Notes: generated from the sequence alone by a model not told the origin. 11,534 bases of DNA from Desulfobacterales bacterium (GCA_030066455.1 JASJBQ010000129.1:1-11534), one strand, 5' to 3'; positions 1 to 7,415 are shown, counted from the stretch's first letter. Program-made: numbers and translations.

Positions 1-1
1 G

Positions 2-613
2 TCCGAGGAGTTCCTGGCGATCTACACCGAACCCCACATCATGGAGAAAACCGATCTGCCCATCCTGACCCTCAAACTGCTCGACGACGAAGAGCAGTCC
101 TGCCCCTTCGTACGCGAGGACGGCTGCATCGTCTACGAGGACCGCCCCACCACCTGCCGCTACTACCCCTTGGGCGTGGCCTCGCTGATGCACAAGGAGG
201 ATGCCGACGACGAGGGCTTCTATTTCTTCGTCGAGGAGCCCCACTGCAAGGGGTATGAGGAAGACCAGCAATGGTCGGTGGCCGAGTGGCGCCAGGACCA
301 GGGGGTTGACCGCCATGACGCGATCAACGCGGAGTGGACCGATCTGGTGGTGCGCAAGCGCTCCTTTCCGCCGAACATCAAGCTCACCGATCAGAGCAAG
401 CAGATGTTTTTCCTGTCGAGCTACAACCTGGACAAGTTCCGGCAATTCGTTTTCGAGAGCTCGTTTCTGGAGCGCTATGACATCGATCCGGAAACGCTGG
501 AGAAGATCAAGGCGGACGAGATCGAGCTGCTCAATTTCGGCATGCGCTGGCTGAAGTTCATTCTGTTCAAGCAGGGCGAGTTCAAGCTTAAAACCGCTGA
601 CGGAGAAGGCTGA
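2..613 (+). CDS. YkgJ-family cysteine-cluster protein, 5' partial
   Basis: This is the C-terminal part of a protein whose start lies left of the window; the frame is open from base 2 to a TGA at 611-613. It contains C-P-F-x5-C-x-V-Y-x2-R-P-x2-C-R-x-Y-P, the cysteine-rich core of the YkgJ family (also called Fe-S-cluster or zinc/iron-chelating CxxCxxCC proteins), and a later H-C-K pair. The N-terminal CxxC half of the family motif should be in the missing part. A Met codon at 41 could be taken as a start, but the reading frame continues upstream with family-like sequence, so it is more likely internal. The rest of the visible protein is hydrophilic and has no membrane segment. Its cellular role is unknown; these proteins are presumed to bind a metal or an Fe-S cluster. 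It converges on the glp redox operon and is probably unrelated to it. Family call fairly sure, function unknown. Confidence 0.72.
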   Translation, partial: SEEFLAIYTEPHIMEKTDLPILTLKLLDDEEQSCPFVREDGCIVYEDRPTTCRYYPLGVASLMHKEDADDEGFYFFVEEPHCKGYEEDQQWSVAEWRQDQGVDRHDAINAEWTDLVVRKRSFPPNIKLTDQSKQMFFLSSYNLDKFRQFVFESSFLERYDIDPETLEKIKADEIELLNFGMRWLKFILFKQGEFKLKTADGEG

Positions 614-717
614 AGCCGCGCCCGAGCGAGCATGCTTGGCGTTGCCCCGTTGCGCCCTCGAAGCATGGCCAGCATCCAATCACAACCAACACCCGGGGGA
701 TCACCGCGCCCGACGAT

Positions 718-734
718 GCCCCGGTTCGCGGGGC
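718..734 (+). terminator. Possible GC-rich hairpin after the ykgJ-like gene
   Basis: A 6-bp perfect stem (GCCCCG at 718-723, CGGGGC at 729-734) with a 5-base loop lies about 105 bases after the ykgJ-like stop codon. No T-run follows, so it is a weak terminator candidate, possibly only a chance GC palindrome. Confidence 0.25.
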
Positions 735-780
735 CATTCCCATCATCCCGCGGCGGTTTGATTCTGTCAGCGCTTTGAAA

Positions 781-803
781 GGGCCTTGCGGCCTGCAAGG
801 CCC
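781..803 (-). terminator. Hairpin terminator of the glpAB-hdr operon
   Basis: GGGCCTTGC (781-789) and GCAAGGCCC (795-803) form a perfect 9-bp stem with a 5-base loop. It sits 18 bases beyond the stop codon of the last leftward gene. Read on the minus strand, the stem is followed by CTTTC, a short T-rich stretch, so it fits an intrinsic terminator for the leftward operon. On the plus strand it could also stop transcripts from the convergent ykgJ-like gene, though there it is followed by C's rather than T's. Confidence 0.6.
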
Positions 804-821
804 CCCTTCAGGCTTCAGATC

Positions 822-1688
822 TCACCCTCCGACGCGTTTTCCTTGCATGGCGGTTATCAAGCGCCCCTGTTCAGCGCCCTTCAGCCCCATGGCCTGCTCC
901 AGAACCTGGCTGTAGAGCATGGCCTGCGGCAGAGGCGCTTCTTCCGCACCCCCGGTCCATTGACCATCCAGATTGTCGAACTGCATCTGACAGTGGGTGC
1001 AGGCCGTGACCAGCACATGGGCGCCGGCCTCGCAGGCGTCTTGAATTTTACGCTGCATGAGCCGGCCTGCCAGGTGATCGTTTTTCCCTTTCAAGGGGCG
1101 GCCGCAGCACTCCAGGCGCAGGGGCCAGTGAACCGCGCGGGCACCGGTGGCTGCCACCAGATTTTCGAAAAGCGTCGGTGCCCGAGGGTTGTCGAACCGG
1201 GTGATGTGCCCGGGCCTCAGGGCATGGCAGCCGTAGTGCGCCGCGATGCGGAGCCCATTCAAGGGCTGCCGGATGCCGGCGCGGATGGTCTCGTAGCCGA
1301 TGTCGACGGCCAGGACCTGGAGCAGGTGGAAGACGCCCCCGCCCGCGACCCAGGTGAGGCCTTCCGACTCAAGGTGGGCGTTGACGTAGCGGCGCAGCTC
1401 CGCATTGCGCTGCAGCCAGTAGGCGGCGTGTTGCAGCTGGCCGTAACAGCACTTGCAGGGCGTCATCAGCGCCTGTCCTTCCCGTGCGGCCAGGGCCATG
1501 TTGCGCGCGGCCGCCAGCATCGAAGCCGCCGGTTCCTGGTCGCGAATCGGGTAGCCGCAGCAGTTCAGCTCCAGCGCCACCAGTTCGATGTCCAGGGCGG
1601 TCATGAGCCTGCGCACGGATCGGTCGTACCGGGGGAGAAACGGTTCGAGTTTGCATCCGGGAAAATAGAGATAGCGGCGCGTTTTCAT
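822..1688 (-). CDS. HdrB-like protein with two CCG domains, GlpC C-terminal-half equivalent
   Basis: A 288-residue soluble protein of the heterodisulfide reductase subunit B / CCG-domain type. Both CCG motifs are complete: C12, C43-C44-G45, C78 and C81 in the first; C154, C194-C195-G196, C230 and C233 in the second. In methanogen HdrB such motifs hold noncubane [4Fe-4S] clusters. In E. coli GlpC and in DsrK/HdrD, the same module is fused behind two ferredoxin-type motifs. Here it is a separate gene, last in the operon. Its ATG overlaps the upstream stop codon (ATGA, 4 bp) and has a good ribosome site (GAGGGG), so translation is probably coupled to the Fe-S/cytochrome b gene. The likely role, inferred, is to join GlpAB to the membrane Fe-S protein and relay electrons from FADH2. 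No membrane segment is seen, so it should be cytoplasmic and peripheral. Real thiol-disulfide chemistry cannot be excluded. Confidence 0.87.
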   Translation of the reverse strand: MKTRRYLYFPGCKLEPFLPRYDRSVRRLMTALDIELVALELNCCGYPIRDQEPAASMLAAARNMALAAREGQALMTPCKCCYGQLQHAAYWLQRNAELRRYVNAHLESEGLTWVAGGGVFHLLQVLAVDIGYETIRAGIRQPLNGLRIAAHYGCHALRPGHITRFDNPRAPTLFENLVAATGARAVHWPLRLECCGRPLKGKNDHLAGRLMQRKIQDACEAGAHVLVTACTHCQMQFDNLDGQWTGGAEEAPLPQAMLYSQVLEQAMGLKGAEQGRLITAMQGKRVGG

Positions 1689-3376
1689 GGCATCCCCTCG
1701 GGGGCGATGTCATCGGTGGCATTCAGGGGATAATGGGCCTTGAACCGCCGGTGGCCCTCGTGGCGCAGCTCGTATAGAATATCGGCGACCCGGATCCCCT
1801 GTGGACAGTGCTCCTGGCATTGGTAGCAGGTCACGCAGTCCCAGACCATCCGGGCGTTCAGGGCCGGTTCCCGGAGTTGAAGCCGCAACAGGTTCATGAC
1901 CTGCTGCGGGGTCAGGTCCAGATCGTCGCTCACCGCCACCACCGGGCACACACTGGTGCAGATGGTGCACTGAAGGCAGGCCCTGAATTTTTCCGGGGCA
2001 GGCGTAAAGTCCAGCGTGGCCGGCCGCCGGCCGGCGGTCATGGGCACCGGAGAAGCTGCCGGCCGGCGGGGTGCCGGGGGGGCGGTTCCTCGGGCGCGGA
2101 TCAGGTTGTCCACCGGCGCAAAACCGCGGCGCATCAGATCGGCCCTGGAGGCCTGCCACAAATCCTGCAGATCGATCCCCGAAGGGCACCAGGTGGTGCA
2201 GCGGCCGCAGGCGGTGCAAATATAGCTCCCTTCGGCCAGGGCGGCGCCCTGACCGGCGGGCCCACCGGATGTCCAGCGCTTCAAGGCCCCCAATTTTTCA
2301 GAGGGCAGGATGGCGGGGTTGGGGTTCGCGCGGTAGACGATGGCCACGGCACAGTGCTGGCTGCAGACCCCGCAATGGGTGCAGGCGTCCAAGCCCATGG
2401 CGCGCCGCACCGGGCGCAGGCGGGCAGGGGCGGCGACCGCGGCAGCCCCTGCCCGCACCAACAGACTTGCGGGGGCGGCCACCAGATGAAAAAACTTCGT
2501 AAAGGGCAACAGGGCCAGACCCAGGCAGGAAACCAGGAAATGAAAATGCCAAAGGATCGTGTTGAAATGAACGTGTTCCAAGGCGGCGGCCAACGGTTTC
2601 ATCAGGCGTGACAGCGGGTAGGACAAAAAGGCGGACTGGGGGCGGTCATGGCAGGCGGCGCAAAAATCCGCATGCAGCTCACGCCCGAGGGCCAGCGTCC
2701 CCGCACCGGCCGCCGCCGACATCGTCGCGGCGGCGCCGAATTCGGCCCGCCAGTAAGCCCGGAGGGCATCGACCTCCACGGCGTCGTCGCTGAACATATA
2801 GTCTTCGACCATGGCCGTGAATATGCTCGGCGAAACGATCTGGTGGCTTTCAAGCAGGATGCCGGAGAGGACGATGGCCGCCAGGAGCACCAATGCCAGC
2901 CGATCGGCCCGATTCCGGGTGGCCCGCAGCAAGGGGTCCGCCCGCCGCCTGAGGGTGGCGAAGACAACCCCCAGAAGGATCAGGGCCGCACCCAGATTGC
3001 GCCCAGGCCGCCAGGGGTTGAGGGTGGGGGCATAATCTCCCCACAGCCTGGCGCTGGTAAAATCGTCCAGGGCGTGAAAGATCACCAGAAAAAAGAACCC
3101 ATAGAATAGCCCCAGGTGCATGATGCCACGTCGCCAGTCCTGCCGCAGGACATGGCCTTGAAGCAGGACTTCCCAGACGAGCGATTTTAAGAGATGGGCA
3201 ATGCGCGGGCTGAAGACCGTCCGGCCGACCGCCTTTGCCGCCTGGAACCCAAGGCCGGTCTTCGATGGCGGCCGGGATTCGGCACCGATCGTTAGGCGGA
3301 ACCAGCGCCCGATACGCCACAGGGTCCCGATCAGTCCGATACCCAGGGCGCTGTATGCGATGATGGCGGTCGTCAT
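1685..3376 (-). CDS. NarI-like cytochrome b / heme c / tetra-[4Fe-4S] membrane fusion protein
   Basis: A 563-residue electron-transfer protein. The N-terminal half has about five membrane helices (near 2-20, 85-103, 127-143, 159-178, 272-292) like NarI/DsrM/HmeC cytochrome b subunits. Histidines in or near them (H87, H101, H178, H277, H279, H297) are possible heme b ligands. Basic loops after helices 1 and 3 put the C-terminus in the cytoplasm. The loop between helices 4 and 5, predicted periplasmic, carries one CAACH heme c motif at 239-243. The C-terminal half has four CxxCxxCxxxC motifs, starting at C332, C387, C467 and C514, so two dicluster ferredoxin modules. The start at 3376 is chosen because it begins at the first helix, 7 bases after the glpB stop; its ribosome site is poor, suggesting coupling. 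A longer reading from 3499 would overlap glpB and add residues unlike a signal. The role is inferred: membrane anchor and quinone-reactive part of a GlpAB complex, replacing GlpC. Confidence 0.85.
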   Translation of the reverse strand: MTTAIIAYSALGIGLIGTLWRIGRWFRLTIGAESRPPSKTGLGFQAAKAVGRTVFSPRIAHLLKSLVWEVLLQGHVLRQDWRRGIMHLGLFYGFFFLVIFHALDDFTSARLWGDYAPTLNPWRPGRNLGAALILLGVVFATLRRRADPLLRATRNRADRLALVLLAAIVLSGILLESHQIVSPSIFTAMVEDYMFSDDAVEVDALRAYWRAEFGAAATMSAAAGAGTLALGRELHADFCAACHDRPQSAFLSYPLSRLMKPLAAALEHVHFNTILWHFHFLVSCLGLALLPFTKFFHLVAAPASLLVRAGAAAVAAPARLRPVRRAMGLDACTHCGVCSQHCAVAIVYRANPNPAILPSEKLGALKRWTSGGPAGQGAALAEGSYICTACGRCTTWCPSGIDLQDLWQASRADLMRRGFAPVDNLIRARGTAPPAPRRPAASPVPMTAGRRPATLDFTPAPEKFRACLQCTICTSVCPVVAVSDDLDLTPQQVMNLLRLQLREPALNARMVWDCVTCYQCQEHCPQGIRVADILYELRHEGHRRFKAHYPLNATDDIAPEGMP

Positions 3377-3383
3377 TCTGAAT

Positions 3384-4664
3384 TCAACCCAAGAGCCGTT
3401 CACATGCGCGCACGGCGGCGTATGCGCTGGCAATGGCCAGACCGCTGCCGCATTTTTCCCGCACCCAGTCCTGATGGGCCAGAATCGAGCCGGCGGCAAA
3501 AAGCCGGGGGTATACCCGCCGGCCGTTGACGCCTACAGGACGGAAGCAGTCATCCACGGGCAGTCCGGCACGATTGATGGCATGCCCCGCGGGATGCAAC
3601 AGATCCTTGTGGTGCCATTCATCCCGGTGCGGCGGTTGATCGACGGGCAGATCAAACAGTGTTTCCCGGATCGCCCTGCGATCGGCGTGCAGGCCTTTGC
3701 CGAAGAAGCGCCCGGTGGCCAGAATGACGGCCTGTGTGCGGGCCTGGAATCCATCCCCATCGCTGCCGATGCCGATCCGGAATTCTCTTGCGCTGGAGGG
3801 CGCCACCGCCGTAACGTTTTGCTGGTACCAGGCACGGACGCCGAGCCGCGGCAGGTGCTGCTCAAAGGTTTCGCGCAGCCGCAGGCCGGGCACACTGGGC
3901 AGCAAGGTCGGGATTTCAAACAGGGGCACCCCCAGAATTTGCTGCATCATCTCGAAATTGCGCCGGGTGCGATGCACACCGACGACGGCCGGCAGGCCCA
4001 CGGCCCGGGCCCCGGCCAGCCGACAATGGATATCGACAGCTATTTGGCGGCAGAGGTCACCGTTTTCCAGGAGCCGGCCCAGCTGCTCCGGCTGTAATTC
4101 CCCCTGCATCCGGGGCACCGCCAGGCGCAGCGCCCGCAAATCGGGCCACTTTGCTCCCAGTGTCGCCGCAATCTGCCGGGCACTGAACCCCTTGAGGCCG
4201 TCAAAATCGACCAGCAGGCAGGGCGGGCGCTTCGCAAGGGCTTCATTGGCGGCCGCCATGGTGTGCGGAAGGGCATAGGTGGTCTTCACCGTACCCACCG
4301 GTGTCATGACCTGCAAGTTGCGCTCGGCCTGCAAGACATAGGGTTGACCGGCGTCGGCCAGAAATTGCAGGCACTCGCGCCAGGCCGCATGCATGTCCTG
4401 GTTGCCCATGCGGGTATAGGGGTGAGCGGGGCACTCCCGGCGCAGACGGGCGATGCCTTCCCAGGGGTCGGTCAGAACCTGGCCCGCAGACGCCGGATAA
4501 ACACCCAGAAGATCCAGAAGTCCGCTGGCAAAGGGGATCGTGCCGCCGCGTCCCACCTGCACGGTGTCGATGCCGCGGCGGGCGGCAAACAGGCTGGCCG
4601 CCATACCGGCCATGCCCGCCCCGATGACGAGCAGCCGGCAGGTGATGTCACGAGGTTTCGGCAT
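3384..4664 (-). CDS. glpB: Anaerobic glycerol-3-phosphate dehydrogenase subunit B
   Basis: A 426-residue flavoprotein, close to the roughly 419 residues of E. coli GlpB. The N-terminus has a dinucleotide-binding fold with G-A-G-M-A-G-M-A-A (residues 15-23). It is followed by the family-typical G-T-I-P-F-A-S-G-L-L-D-L-L-G stretch (41-54). The C-terminus has F-A-A-G-S-I-L-A-H-Q-D-W and C-G-S-G-L-A-I-A (389-412), matching the GlpB ending. In E. coli, GlpB forms the soluble catalytic pair with GlpA and carries flavin. The chosen start at 4664 overlaps the glpA stop by 17 bp and is preceded by GTGGAAAA; a longer reading from 4745 would prefix a basic tail with no family likeness. Gene order glpA-glpB is as in E. 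coli, but what follows is not a standard glpC. Confidence 0.9.
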   Translation of the reverse strand: MPKPRDITCRLLVIGAGMAGMAASLFAARRGIDTVQVGRGGTIPFASGLLDLLGVYPASAGQVLTDPWEGIARLRRECPAHPYTRMGNQDMHAAWRECLQFLADAGQPYVLQAERNLQVMTPVGTVKTTYALPHTMAAANEALAKRPPCLLVDFDGLKGFSARQIAATLGAKWPDLRALRLAVPRMQGELQPEQLGRLLENGDLCRQIAVDIHCRLAGARAVGLPAVVGVHRTRRNFEMMQQILGVPLFEIPTLLPSVPGLRLRETFEQHLPRLGVRAWYQQNVTAVAPSSAREFRIGIGSDGDGFQARTQAVILATGRFFGKGLHADRRAIRETLFDLPVDQPPHRDEWHHKDLLHPAGHAINRAGLPVDDCFRPVGVNGRRVYPRLFAAGSILAHQDWVREKCGSGLAIASAYAAVRACERLLG

Positions 4665-6273
4665 GCGGGTTTTCCACGGCCGGCCGGCCGCGGCCGCCCG
4701 TGCTCTCCGCCGATGAGGACGGCCTGAGTTCGAGACCGAACACACCGCAATGGGTGGCTTCCAGGAGTTCCGCCTGGGCCAGGGAAATATCCCAAAGCAA
4801 CGGTTCCTGTCCCCGCCAGCGTTCCTTTAAAAAAGCCTGGAGTTCGAAGATGCCCCGCTCGGATTGCCATACCCCCTGATCGTAGAGGTAAGCGGCCACC
4901 CGCTGGCTGCAGAAGGTCCCCTGGCATGGCCCCTTGCCGATGCGGCTGCGCAGTCCAAGCGCCTTGAGGCCCGGCGTATCGTCGTGGCGTTTGAGAGAAT
5001 CGACCAGGTCGTCGACCACGGCCTGAGGTACCATTTCACATTCGCACAACAGGAGATCTTCGGGCCGCCCCCGTTCCATCCAGGTTCGGGGCGCAAGGCC
5101 GGGTTCGGTCCAGCGGGCCGCCGCCATATTGGGCAGGGGTTCGGTGCGCGTGCGGCAGGGCGCGGTGCGGCCGATCCGGCGGCAGACCATATCGGCCGTC
5201 TTTTCGGCCATCAGACGGTAGGTGGTGAGTTTGCCGCCGGTGATCGTCACGAAGTTAGCGATGCGACCGGTGTCACCGCGGCCATGATCGATGAGGGCGA
5301 ACCCGCGGCTGACGCTGCGGTCATCGCAGGCGTCCTCGCAGCTGACCAGCGGCCGCACCCCGCAGTAGGCGCGGATATAGCGGGTGCTGGCAAGCAGCGG
5401 GACCATGGCGGCGCCCTGTTCGATGATGTGGTCCACTTCGTGGATTTCGGGGTAGATCACATCCGGCGAAACACTGCGCTCGGAGGTGGTCCCCAGAATC
5501 GAGACCGTGCCGCCCGGCACCAGTATATCCCCGTCCGTTGGTGGCCGCAGACGGTTGATGACACGTTGGCTGATGCGTTCGCTGGTGACCAGCAGACTGC
5601 CCTTTGAATACACCATCGGGATACGGGCGCCGGCCAGGGCGGCCACCTCACCCGCCCAGGCCCCGGAGGCGTTCACCACCACCTCGGCTTCGATGGTCGT
5701 CCTCTCACCGCTGGTTTGGTTTTGGATGCGGACACGGCGAATGCGATGGTTGTGGAGGTCGAATCCAACCAGGGCGCTATAGCGCAGCAGCTTGGCACCG
5801 AGCGCTTCGGCATGGGCCATGTTGTCCAGCGAGAGTTTGAAGGGGTCGATGGTGGCATCTTCGACCTGATAGGCGGCGATCAAGCGGTCGGAAAGGCAGG
5901 GTTCCATTTCCCGGGCGATGGCCCTGTCCAGCGCCTGGATGGAAATGTCGCTACGGCCACAGATCTGGGGAAAATCGGCAATGTAGCTTTCCTCATCGCC
6001 GGCAATGGCCACGAATAGCCCGCCCGTGTTCTCGATACAGTGGGGCGCCAGCTGCTTGAGCAATTGGCCCTCGGCACGGCACTCGGCGGCGGCGGCCGGA
6101 TCCGTGGCGACATAGCGGGCGCCGCTGTGAAGCAGGCCGTGATTGCCCCCGGAAGCGCCGGCGTTGATATCCGCTTTTTCCACGACGATGCATTCGACCC
6201 CGCGGAGGGCCAGATCACGTGCCAGGCCGGTGCCGGTCACACCCCCGCCGATAATGAGAACCCTGGTCTCCAT
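4648..6273 (-). CDS. glpA: Anaerobic glycerol-3-phosphate dehydrogenase subunit A
   Basis: A 541-residue FAD enzyme, against about 542 in E. coli GlpA. It oxidises sn-glycerol 3-phosphate to dihydroxyacetone phosphate in the cytoplasm. An N-terminal GxGxxG FAD fold is seen (G-G-G-V-T-G-T-G, residues 9-16), then the glycerol-3-phosphate dehydrogenase signature around 38-54 (A-G-A-S-G-G-N-H-G-L-L-H-S-G-A-R-Y). A second FAD contact region is near 344-352 (T-I-T-G-G-K-L-T-T). The C-terminal part has a Bfd-like [2Fe-2S] motif: C410, C412, C450 and C455. This tail separates GlpA from the shorter aerobic GlpD and fits an Fe-S electron partner. The ATG at 6273 has a good ribosome site (GGGAGA, 7 bases upstream). 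First gene of the leftward operon, under the operator-bearing region 6274-6539. Very confident. Confidence 0.96.
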   Translation of the reverse strand: METRVLIIGGGVTGTGLARDLALRGVECIVVEKADINAGASGGNHGLLHSGARYVATDPAAAAECRAEGQLLKQLAPHCIENTGGLFVAIAGDEESYIADFPQICGRSDISIQALDRAIAREMEPCLSDRLIAAYQVEDATIDPFKLSLDNMAHAEALGAKLLRYSALVGFDLHNHRIRRVRIQNQTSGERTTIEAEVVVNASGAWAGEVAALAGARIPMVYSKGSLLVTSERISQRVINRLRPPTDGDILVPGGTVSILGTTSERSVSPDVIYPEIHEVDHIIEQGAAMVPLLASTRYIRAYCGVRPLVSCEDACDDRSVSRGFALIDHGRGDTGRIANFVTITGGKLTTYRLMAEKTADMVCRRIGRTAPCRTRTEPLPNMAAARWTEPGLAPRTWMERGRPEDLLLCECEMVPQAVVDDLVDSLKRHDDTPGLKALGLRSRIGKGPCQGTFCSQRVAAYLYDQGVWQSERGIFELQAFLKERWRGQEPLLWDISLAQAELLEATHCGVFGLELRPSSSAESTGGRGRPAVENPHAETS

Positions 6274-6338
6274 GGCCTATCTCCCGGGCATACGACCGAG
6301 ATCGATTTGCGGATCAGTGCCGGAAGGTTTGCACTCGG

Positions 6339-6355
6339 ATTTTCACTTGCGAAAA
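6339..6355. promoter_or_regulatory. GlpR-type operator at glpA promoter (copy 1)
   Basis: ATTTTCACTTGCGAAAA, an interrupted palindrome with arms TTTTC and GAAAA around six bases. An exact 17-base copy lies at 7445-7461 in front of the transporter operon. Two copies flanking the glpR gene, each at a promoter, make GlpR the obvious ligand (inference). The rest of the region is more AT-rich than the genes around it. Confidence 0.75.
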
Positions 6356-6379
6356 TAAAATGCCGGTGCTACGGTGCAA
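6352..6379 (-). promoter_or_regulatory. Candidate glpA promoter
   Basis: On the minus strand TTGCAC (6379-6374) and TATTTT (6357-6352) are 16 bases apart and resemble -35 and -10 boxes with several mismatches. The -10 box overlaps the operator at 6340-6355, the arrangement expected for repression. The same TATTTTC overlap is seen at the transporter promoter. The glpA start codon is about 80 bases downstream. Confidence 0.4.
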
Positions 6380-6450
6380 AGGCGCTTGTCTTTAGCCTTT
6401 AATCGAACAATGATACACAGTTTCCTACCATAAAGCGCGATGTATGTCAT

Positions 6451-6456
6451 TATAAT
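6451..6456 (+). promoter_or_regulatory. Perfect TATAAT box, possible glpR -10
   Basis: TATAAT reads on the plus strand at 6451-6456, and the same AT stretch gives TATAAT on the minus strand at 6454-6449. Neither has a good -35 at 16-18 bases. Start of transcription for glpR near 6463 would put the degenerate operator at 6456-6471 over it. Weak evidence beyond the box itself. Confidence 0.35.
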
Positions 6457-6471
6457 TTTCATTTACCAACA
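6456..6471. promoter_or_regulatory. Degenerate GlpR half-site
   Basis: TTTTC-ATTTAC-CAACA keeps the left arm of the operator perfectly but has two mismatches in the right arm. Its centre is 32 bases (about three helical turns) from the centre of the site at 6488-6503, so cooperative binding is possible. Could be chance in AT-rich DNA. Confidence 0.3.
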
Positions 6472-6487
6472 AATTTAGCATCGAAAT

Positions 6488-6503
6488 TTTTCTTAATTGA
6501 AAA
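6488..6503. promoter_or_regulatory. GlpR-type operator before glpR (copy 3, divergent core)
   Basis: TTTTC-TTAATT-GAAAA has the same arms and the same six-base spacing as the two identical sites, but a different core. It ends 36 bases before the glpR start codon. That position fits autoregulation. AT-rich surroundings raise the chance of a random match, hence lower confidence than copies 1 and 2. Confidence 0.55.
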
Positions 6504-6539
6504 TATTTATGGTGTGGCCCCCATCGAAGGTGGTGCAGG

Positions 6540-7415
6540 ATGTCTGGCAATCCATCGGGTGATCACAATCGGTCGTGCGAGGACCGGACCACCGTTACGG
6601 CCGGCGCCAAGACCGGCCCGGTGCGCGACCGGCATGAAAAAATCAAACAGCGGGTCAACGCCAAGGGATTCGTCACCATCGAGCACCTGGCTGCGGAGTT
6701 CGGGGTCACCCCCCAGACGATCCGGCGTGACATCAACCTTCTCAGCCGGGAAGGCAGCATCCATCGCTACCACGGCGGCGCGGGCGTTCCCCCCAGCACC
6801 GAGAACGTGGCCTATACCCAGCGCAAGGTGCTCTGCCTTAAGGAGAAACAGCAGATTGCCCGCATGGTGGCCGCCCAAATACCCGACCACGCCTCCCTGT
6901 TCATCAACATCGGCACGACTACCGAGGAAATTGCCAAGCGTCTCTGCGACCACGACCGGCTGCGCGTGATCACCAATAGCCTCAACGTGGCGGCGATTCT
7001 GGCAGGCAACGAGAATTTCGAAGTCATCGTGGCCGGGGGGCTGGTCCGCCCCCGGGACGGTGGCATCGTCGGGCCGCTGACCATCGATTTTATCCAGCAG
7101 TTCAGAGTGGATTTCGGCATCATCGGCATCAGCGGGATCGATCTGGACGGTACCCTGCTGGATTTCGACTACCGCGAAGTGCGCGCGGCGCGGGCCATTA
7201 TCGACAACTCACGCAAGGTTTTCCTGGCGGCGGATCACACCAAATTCGGCCGCAACGCCATGGTGCGCCTGGGCAGCATCAGCGAGATCGATGCCCTCTT
7301 TACGGACCGGATGCCGGCGGAACCGGTCACCGAGGCGCTTGGCGCTTCCGAGGTCGAACTGCATGTGGCGGGTTTCGCTTCCCCTATGGCGGAGAACGGT
7401 GTGTTACCCAAGTAA
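6540..7415 (+). CDS. glpR: DeoR/GlpR-family glycerol regulon repressor
   Basis: A 291-residue regulator. The DeoR-type helix-turn-helix spans about 44-70 (V-T-I-E-H-L-A-A-E-F-G-V-T-P-Q-T-I-R-R-D), followed by H-R-Y-H-G-G-A as in GlpR. The C-terminal sugar-phosphate-isomerase-like domain has the effector motif N-I-G-T-T-T-E-E-I-A (123-132), a conserved I-T-N-S-L-N (144-149), and D-x-x-K-F-G-R (232-238). In this family DNA binding is released by glycerol 3-phosphate. E. coli GlpR is 252 residues; this one has about 30 extra residues at the N-terminus, with no recognisable domain. The ATG at 6540 follows an AAGGTGG ribosome site; a later GTG at 6621 would give a normal length but lacks such a site. 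It is divergent from glpA and upstream of the transporter, with operator candidates before and after it. Confidence 0.93.
   Translation: MSGNPSGDHNRSCEDRTTVTAGAKTGPVRDRHEKIKQRVNAKGFVTIEHLAAEFGVTPQTIRRDINLLSREGSIHRYHGGAGVPPSTENVAYTQRKVLCLKEKQQIARMVAAQIPDHASLFINIGTTTEEIAKRLCDHDRLRVITNSLNVAAILAGNENFEVIVAGGLVRPRDGGIVGPLTIDFIQQFRVDFGIIGISGIDLDGTLLDFDYREVRAARAIIDNSRKVFLAADHTKFGRNAMVRLGSISEIDALFTDRMPAEPVTEALGASEVELHVAGFASPMAENGVLPK

Noticed and set aside
41..613. Treating the ATG at 41 as the true start of the first gene
   Set aside because: The frame is open to the window edge and the N-terminal half of the YkgJ cysteine motif is missing, so the gene is better described as truncated.
786..1733. 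A 315-codon open frame on the plus strand
   Set aside because: It lies antisense to the HdrB-like gene, whose CCG motifs are complete; long antisense frames are expected in GC-rich coding DNA, and the translation shows no domain.
1808..2611. Long plus-strand open frame opposite the Fe-S/cytochrome b gene
   Set aside because: Low-complexity Gly/Arg/Gln translation without motifs; the minus strand carries four perfect ferredoxin motifs.
822..3376. Reading these two genes as a genuine heterodisulfide reductase for methanogenesis-type chemistry
   Set aside because: Hdr modules are widely reused in bacterial respiratory complexes, and the tight linkage to glpA and glpB makes an electron relay for glycerol 3-phosphate the simpler reading.
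3377..3499. An N-terminal extension of the membrane Fe-S protein from an ATG at 3499
   Set aside because: It would overlap glpB by over 110 bases, and the added residues are not a signal or helix; the ATG at 3376 begins directly at the first membrane segment.
3201..4097. 298-codon plus-strand frame across the junction of glpB and the membrane gene
   Set aside because: It shadows two well-supported genes and has no recognisable family features.
4864..5607. 247-codon plus-strand frame within glpA
   Set aside because: Antisense to conserved GlpA sequence including the Bfd-like cysteines; no independent support.
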